Shown here in pieces: positions 15,812 to 17,912 of a stretch of 17,912 bases of DNA; position 1 is the stretch's first letter; every line of letters starts with the position of its first letter. The stretch lies in the NCBI GenBank assembly GCA_013214445.1, contig JABSPG010000023.1, positions 1 through 17,912 on the forward strand, read 5' to 3'. This stretch comes from Ekhidna sp. (GTDB lineage: Bacteria; Bacteroidota; Bacteroidia; Cytophagales; Cyclobacteriaceae). Below the pieces are notes generated by a model that saw only the letters and a list, made by a program, of their open reading frames with translations, was not told where the DNA came from and ran no database searches. Position numbers and translations under genes: made by a program.

Positions 15812-17581
15812 TTAGATTGCTCCTGCTACCTCTTTATACTGCATTTGATGAAGCTGAGAATAATGTCCATCTATATCAAGTAGGGCTTCATGACTACCTT
15901 GCTCAACAATCCTCCCCTTATCCAAAACCAATATCTGCTGGGCGTTCTGAATTGTAGATAATCTATGAGCGATCACAATTGAAGTTCTACCGTGCATCAT
16001 CTTCTGAATTGCCTCTTGAATTAGTTCTTCTGTTTCCGTATCTACCGAAGATGTAGCTTCATCAAGTACAATTATCTTGGGGTCATAAACCATTGCTCTG
16101 ACAAATGATATCAGTTGCCTTTGACCTACCGACAGGGTAGCCCCACGTTCCATTACATTGTAATCAAATCCACCAGGAAGTTTATCAATGAACGACAATG
16201 CCCCCACCATCTCGGCAGCTTTTCGCACCTGATCCATGGTTATTTCTGGATTGCGAAGGGTAATGTTATTGAAAATGGAATCTGAAAATAAGAAAACGTC
16301 CTGAAGAACGACAGCTATATGATTTCGAAGGTTTGAAAGGTCAAACTGTCTAATATCTGTACCATCCACCAAAATGTGGCCCTTGTTTATCTCGTAGAAT
16401 CGACTTAGCAAATTGATGACAGAGGATTTACCTGCTCCCGTAGCTCCTACCAAAGCAATCATATTACCCTGCTCCACCTTAAAACTAATATTGTTCAAAA
16501 CATAGTCTTCTTCCACGTATGCAAAAGAGACATCCTTGAATTCAACTTCTCCTTTTACATCATCAGGGCTGTAACTCCCATTGTCCTGAATGTGATCATT
16601 GTTATCTAGCAGGTCTAGAATTCTATTCGAAGAAACGATCCCCATTTGCAAAGTATTGAAGCGATCTGCAATCATTCGGATCGGGCGAAAGAACATTTGC
16701 AAGTACAGAATGAATGCGATCAGCATGCCGGGTTGAACACTGCCTTGAACCATTTGGCCACCACCATACCAGACGATGAGGCCAATCCCAGCAGCTTGAA
16801 TTACCTCGGCTACCGGAAAGTAAGTGGCGTAGTAAAGGACGGATCGGATATGTGCTTTCCGATGCTCCTTATTTATTTCTTTAAATTTTTCAAACTCTCG
16901 CTTTTCACTATTAAATATCTGTACGATATTCATTCCCGTAATGTGCTCCTGAACAAATGAATTGAGGTTGGAAACAGCTGTTCGAACTTCATTGAAGGCC
17001 ACCTTTACCTTCTCTTTGAAAATGTAGGTTGCGAACAACAGGATTGGTAGAAGTGACAAACTAACGAGAGTCAATTCCCAATCCATCCAAAGCATGAATC
17101 CAAGAATGACAAGAAGCTGCATTACATCAGCAATGATGCCTGCAATGCCAGTGCTAAACACCTCAGCTAGTGTCTCAATATCAGAAATGCTTCGTGTGAC
17201 TAGTCTTCCGATTGGAGTCTTATCGAAAACGGAAAGCTTCAGACTTTGAATGTGTCTATACAGCTTTATTCGGATGTCCTTGATAATGTTCTGTCCTAAC
17301 CATCCTGAGTAATAGGTATGGAGATACTGCACAATCGATTGTAAAATCAATAACCCGATCAAAAGCAAAATCATATCGACCAACCCTGGGTAATCTCCAG
17401 TTGCTACATCTTCGTCTATTGCTCTTTGGATGAGCATTGGTCGTAGAGGTCCAGTGACACTCAAAGTCACCGTAAGAAAAACTAAGAAATAGAAAATTCC
17501 GATGTATGGCTTAGCATATACAAAAAGCCTGCTCAATACATTCAGGTCGACAATCTTTCCTGCTACTTTTTCCTTTTCCAA
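15812..17581 (-). CDS. ABC exporter half-transporter with catalytic Walker B (TM288/BmrD-like)
   Basis: 589 residues. The start is TTG at 17581: no ATG or GTG is available near the 5' end and an in-frame TAG lies just upstream. A transmembrane domain (about 20-325, six helices) is followed by the nucleotide-binding domain: A-loop Tyr in FAYVEED, Walker A GATGAGKSS at 379-387, Q-loop VVLQDVFLFSD, signature LSVGQRQL from Leu483 (Val in place of the first Gly), Walker B IIVLDE with catalytic Glu508, and switch His in IAHRLST. A catalytic Glu with a non-canonical signature is the complement of the 13457-15244 protein, so the two probably form one heterodimer with a single hydrolytic site, built from this Walker B and the partner's LSGGQ. 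The gene follows truA by 4 bp and precedes the 178-residue gene by 21 bp. Substrate is unknown. Confidence 0.93.
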   Translation of the reverse strand: MEKEKVAGKIVDLNVLSRLFVYAKPYIGIFYFLVFLTVTLSVTGPLRPMLIQRAIDEDVATGDYPGLVDMILLLIGLLILQSIVQYLHTYYSGWLGQNIIKDIRIKLYRHIQSLKLSVFDKTPIGRLVTRSISDIETLAEVFSTGIAGIIADVMQLLVILGFMLWMDWELTLVSLSLLPILLFATYIFKEKVKVAFNEVRTAVSNLNSFVQEHITGMNIVQIFNSEKREFEKFKEINKEHRKAHIRSVLYYATYFPVAEVIQAAGIGLIVWYGGGQMVQGSVQPGMLIAFILYLQMFFRPIRMIADRFNTLQMGIVSSNRILDLLDNNDHIQDNGSYSPDDVKGEVEFKDVSFAYVEEDYVLNNISFKVEQGNMIALVGATGAGKSSVINLLSRFYEINKGHILVDGTDIRQFDLSNLRNHIAVVLQDVFLFSDSIFNNITLRNPEITMDQVRKAAEMVGALSFIDKLPGGFDYNVMERGATLSVGQRQLISFVRAMVYDPKIIVLDEATSSVDTETEELIQEAIQKMMHGRTSIVIAHRLSTIQNAQQILVLDKGRIVEQGSHEALLDIDGHYSQLHQMQYKEVAGAI

Positions 17582-17585
17582 ATTC

Positions 17586-17912
17586 TTAGTCTAAATAAAT
17601 ATCTCTTGGGTAAATAACTTCCTGCAAGAATAGTCCTTCCGCGGGTACAGCCCTACCCGCCTTGCTTCGATCATTGCTCTCAAGGATTAACTGAAATTCT
17701 TCTATTGAGGTTTTGCCTAATCCAACATCAAGTAAGGTACCTACCATAGCACGAACCATCCCTCTCAAAAACCGATTGGCGCAAACTTCAAACAAATGAT
17801 CCTCCTGTTCCTGCATCCAATGAGCATGGAAAATATCGCAATTAAAATGATTTACCTCCGTATGAACCTTACTAAAACACTCAAAGTTCTTCCATTCTTT
17901 AATTAACTCGCA
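17586..17912 (-). CDS. truA: tRNA pseudouridine synthase A (TruA), C-terminal part; 5' end beyond window
   Basis: The last 108 residues are visible, in frame from the window edge. The segment FECFSKVHTEV, then CDIFHAHW, the hallmark RFLRGMVRAMVGTLLDVGLGK, and the end DRSKAGRAVPAEGLFL are characteristic of TruA. The enzyme makes pseudouridine at positions 38-40 of the tRNA anticodon stem-loop. The catalytic Asp lies in the missing N-terminal part, so intactness cannot be judged here. The stop at 17586-17588 is 4 bp from the TTG start of the ABC exporter gene, which implies co-transcription and possible translational coupling. Confidence 0.95.
   Translation of the reverse strand, partial: CELIKEWKNFECFSKVHTEVNHFNCDIFHAHWMQEQEDHLFEVCANRFLRGMVRAMVGTLLDVGLGKTSIEEFQLILESNDRSKAGRAVPAEGLFLQEVIYPRDIYLD

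Overview
The window looks like a chromosomal segment of a Bacteroidota bacterium, most likely of the Cytophagales type. The evidence is AT-rich DNA, an expanded NusB of 388 residues next to a YtxH-domain protein, a DUF1573 lipoprotein, YajC, a YbbR-domain protein and CoaE, a membrane TPR sensor kinase, a WG-repeat protein, and starts that mostly lack Shine-Dalgarno sequences. The genus cannot be fixed from the sequence alone. No mobile element, phage gene, CRISPR array, tRNA or rRNA was seen.

Layout. Positions 1-2505 (minus) hold a small acidic lipoprotein followed by a TPR-containing sensor histidine kinase whose 3' end is cut by the window edge. Positions 2697-3236 (plus) encode a LOG-family phosphoribohydrolase, convergent with a TMEM175-type channel at 3265-4005 (minus). 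Two plus-strand surface or periplasmic proteins follow: an Ig-like secreted protein (4196-5329) and a large TPR/WG-repeat protein (5543-8107). The 213-bp gap between them holds four inverted repeats in a row. They end in a textbook intrinsic terminator that points along the minus strand, where no gene is visible. This is a candidate small structured RNA.

Positions 8090-13330 (minus) form a housekeeping block read in the order leucine dehydrogenase, nusB, ytxH-like, DUF1573 lipoprotein, terminator, yajC, ybbR-like, coaE. The last three genes abut or overlap. Positions 13457-17912 contain two full-length ABC exporter half-transporters on opposite strands, with a small membrane-anchored protein between their 3' ends. 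The minus-strand one follows truA, whose 5' end is cut by the window edge. Their nucleotide-binding domains carry complementary defects: one has Asp at the catalytic-Glu position with an intact LSGGQ, the other has catalytic Glu with LSVGQ. This is the pattern of a heterodimeric exporter with one degenerate ATP site, here encoded convergently rather than in one operon.

The two observations most worth following are the orphan minus-strand terminator with its hairpin array (about 5334-5449) and the split convergent heterodimeric ABC exporter. Most of the remaining content is ordinary core-genome material.
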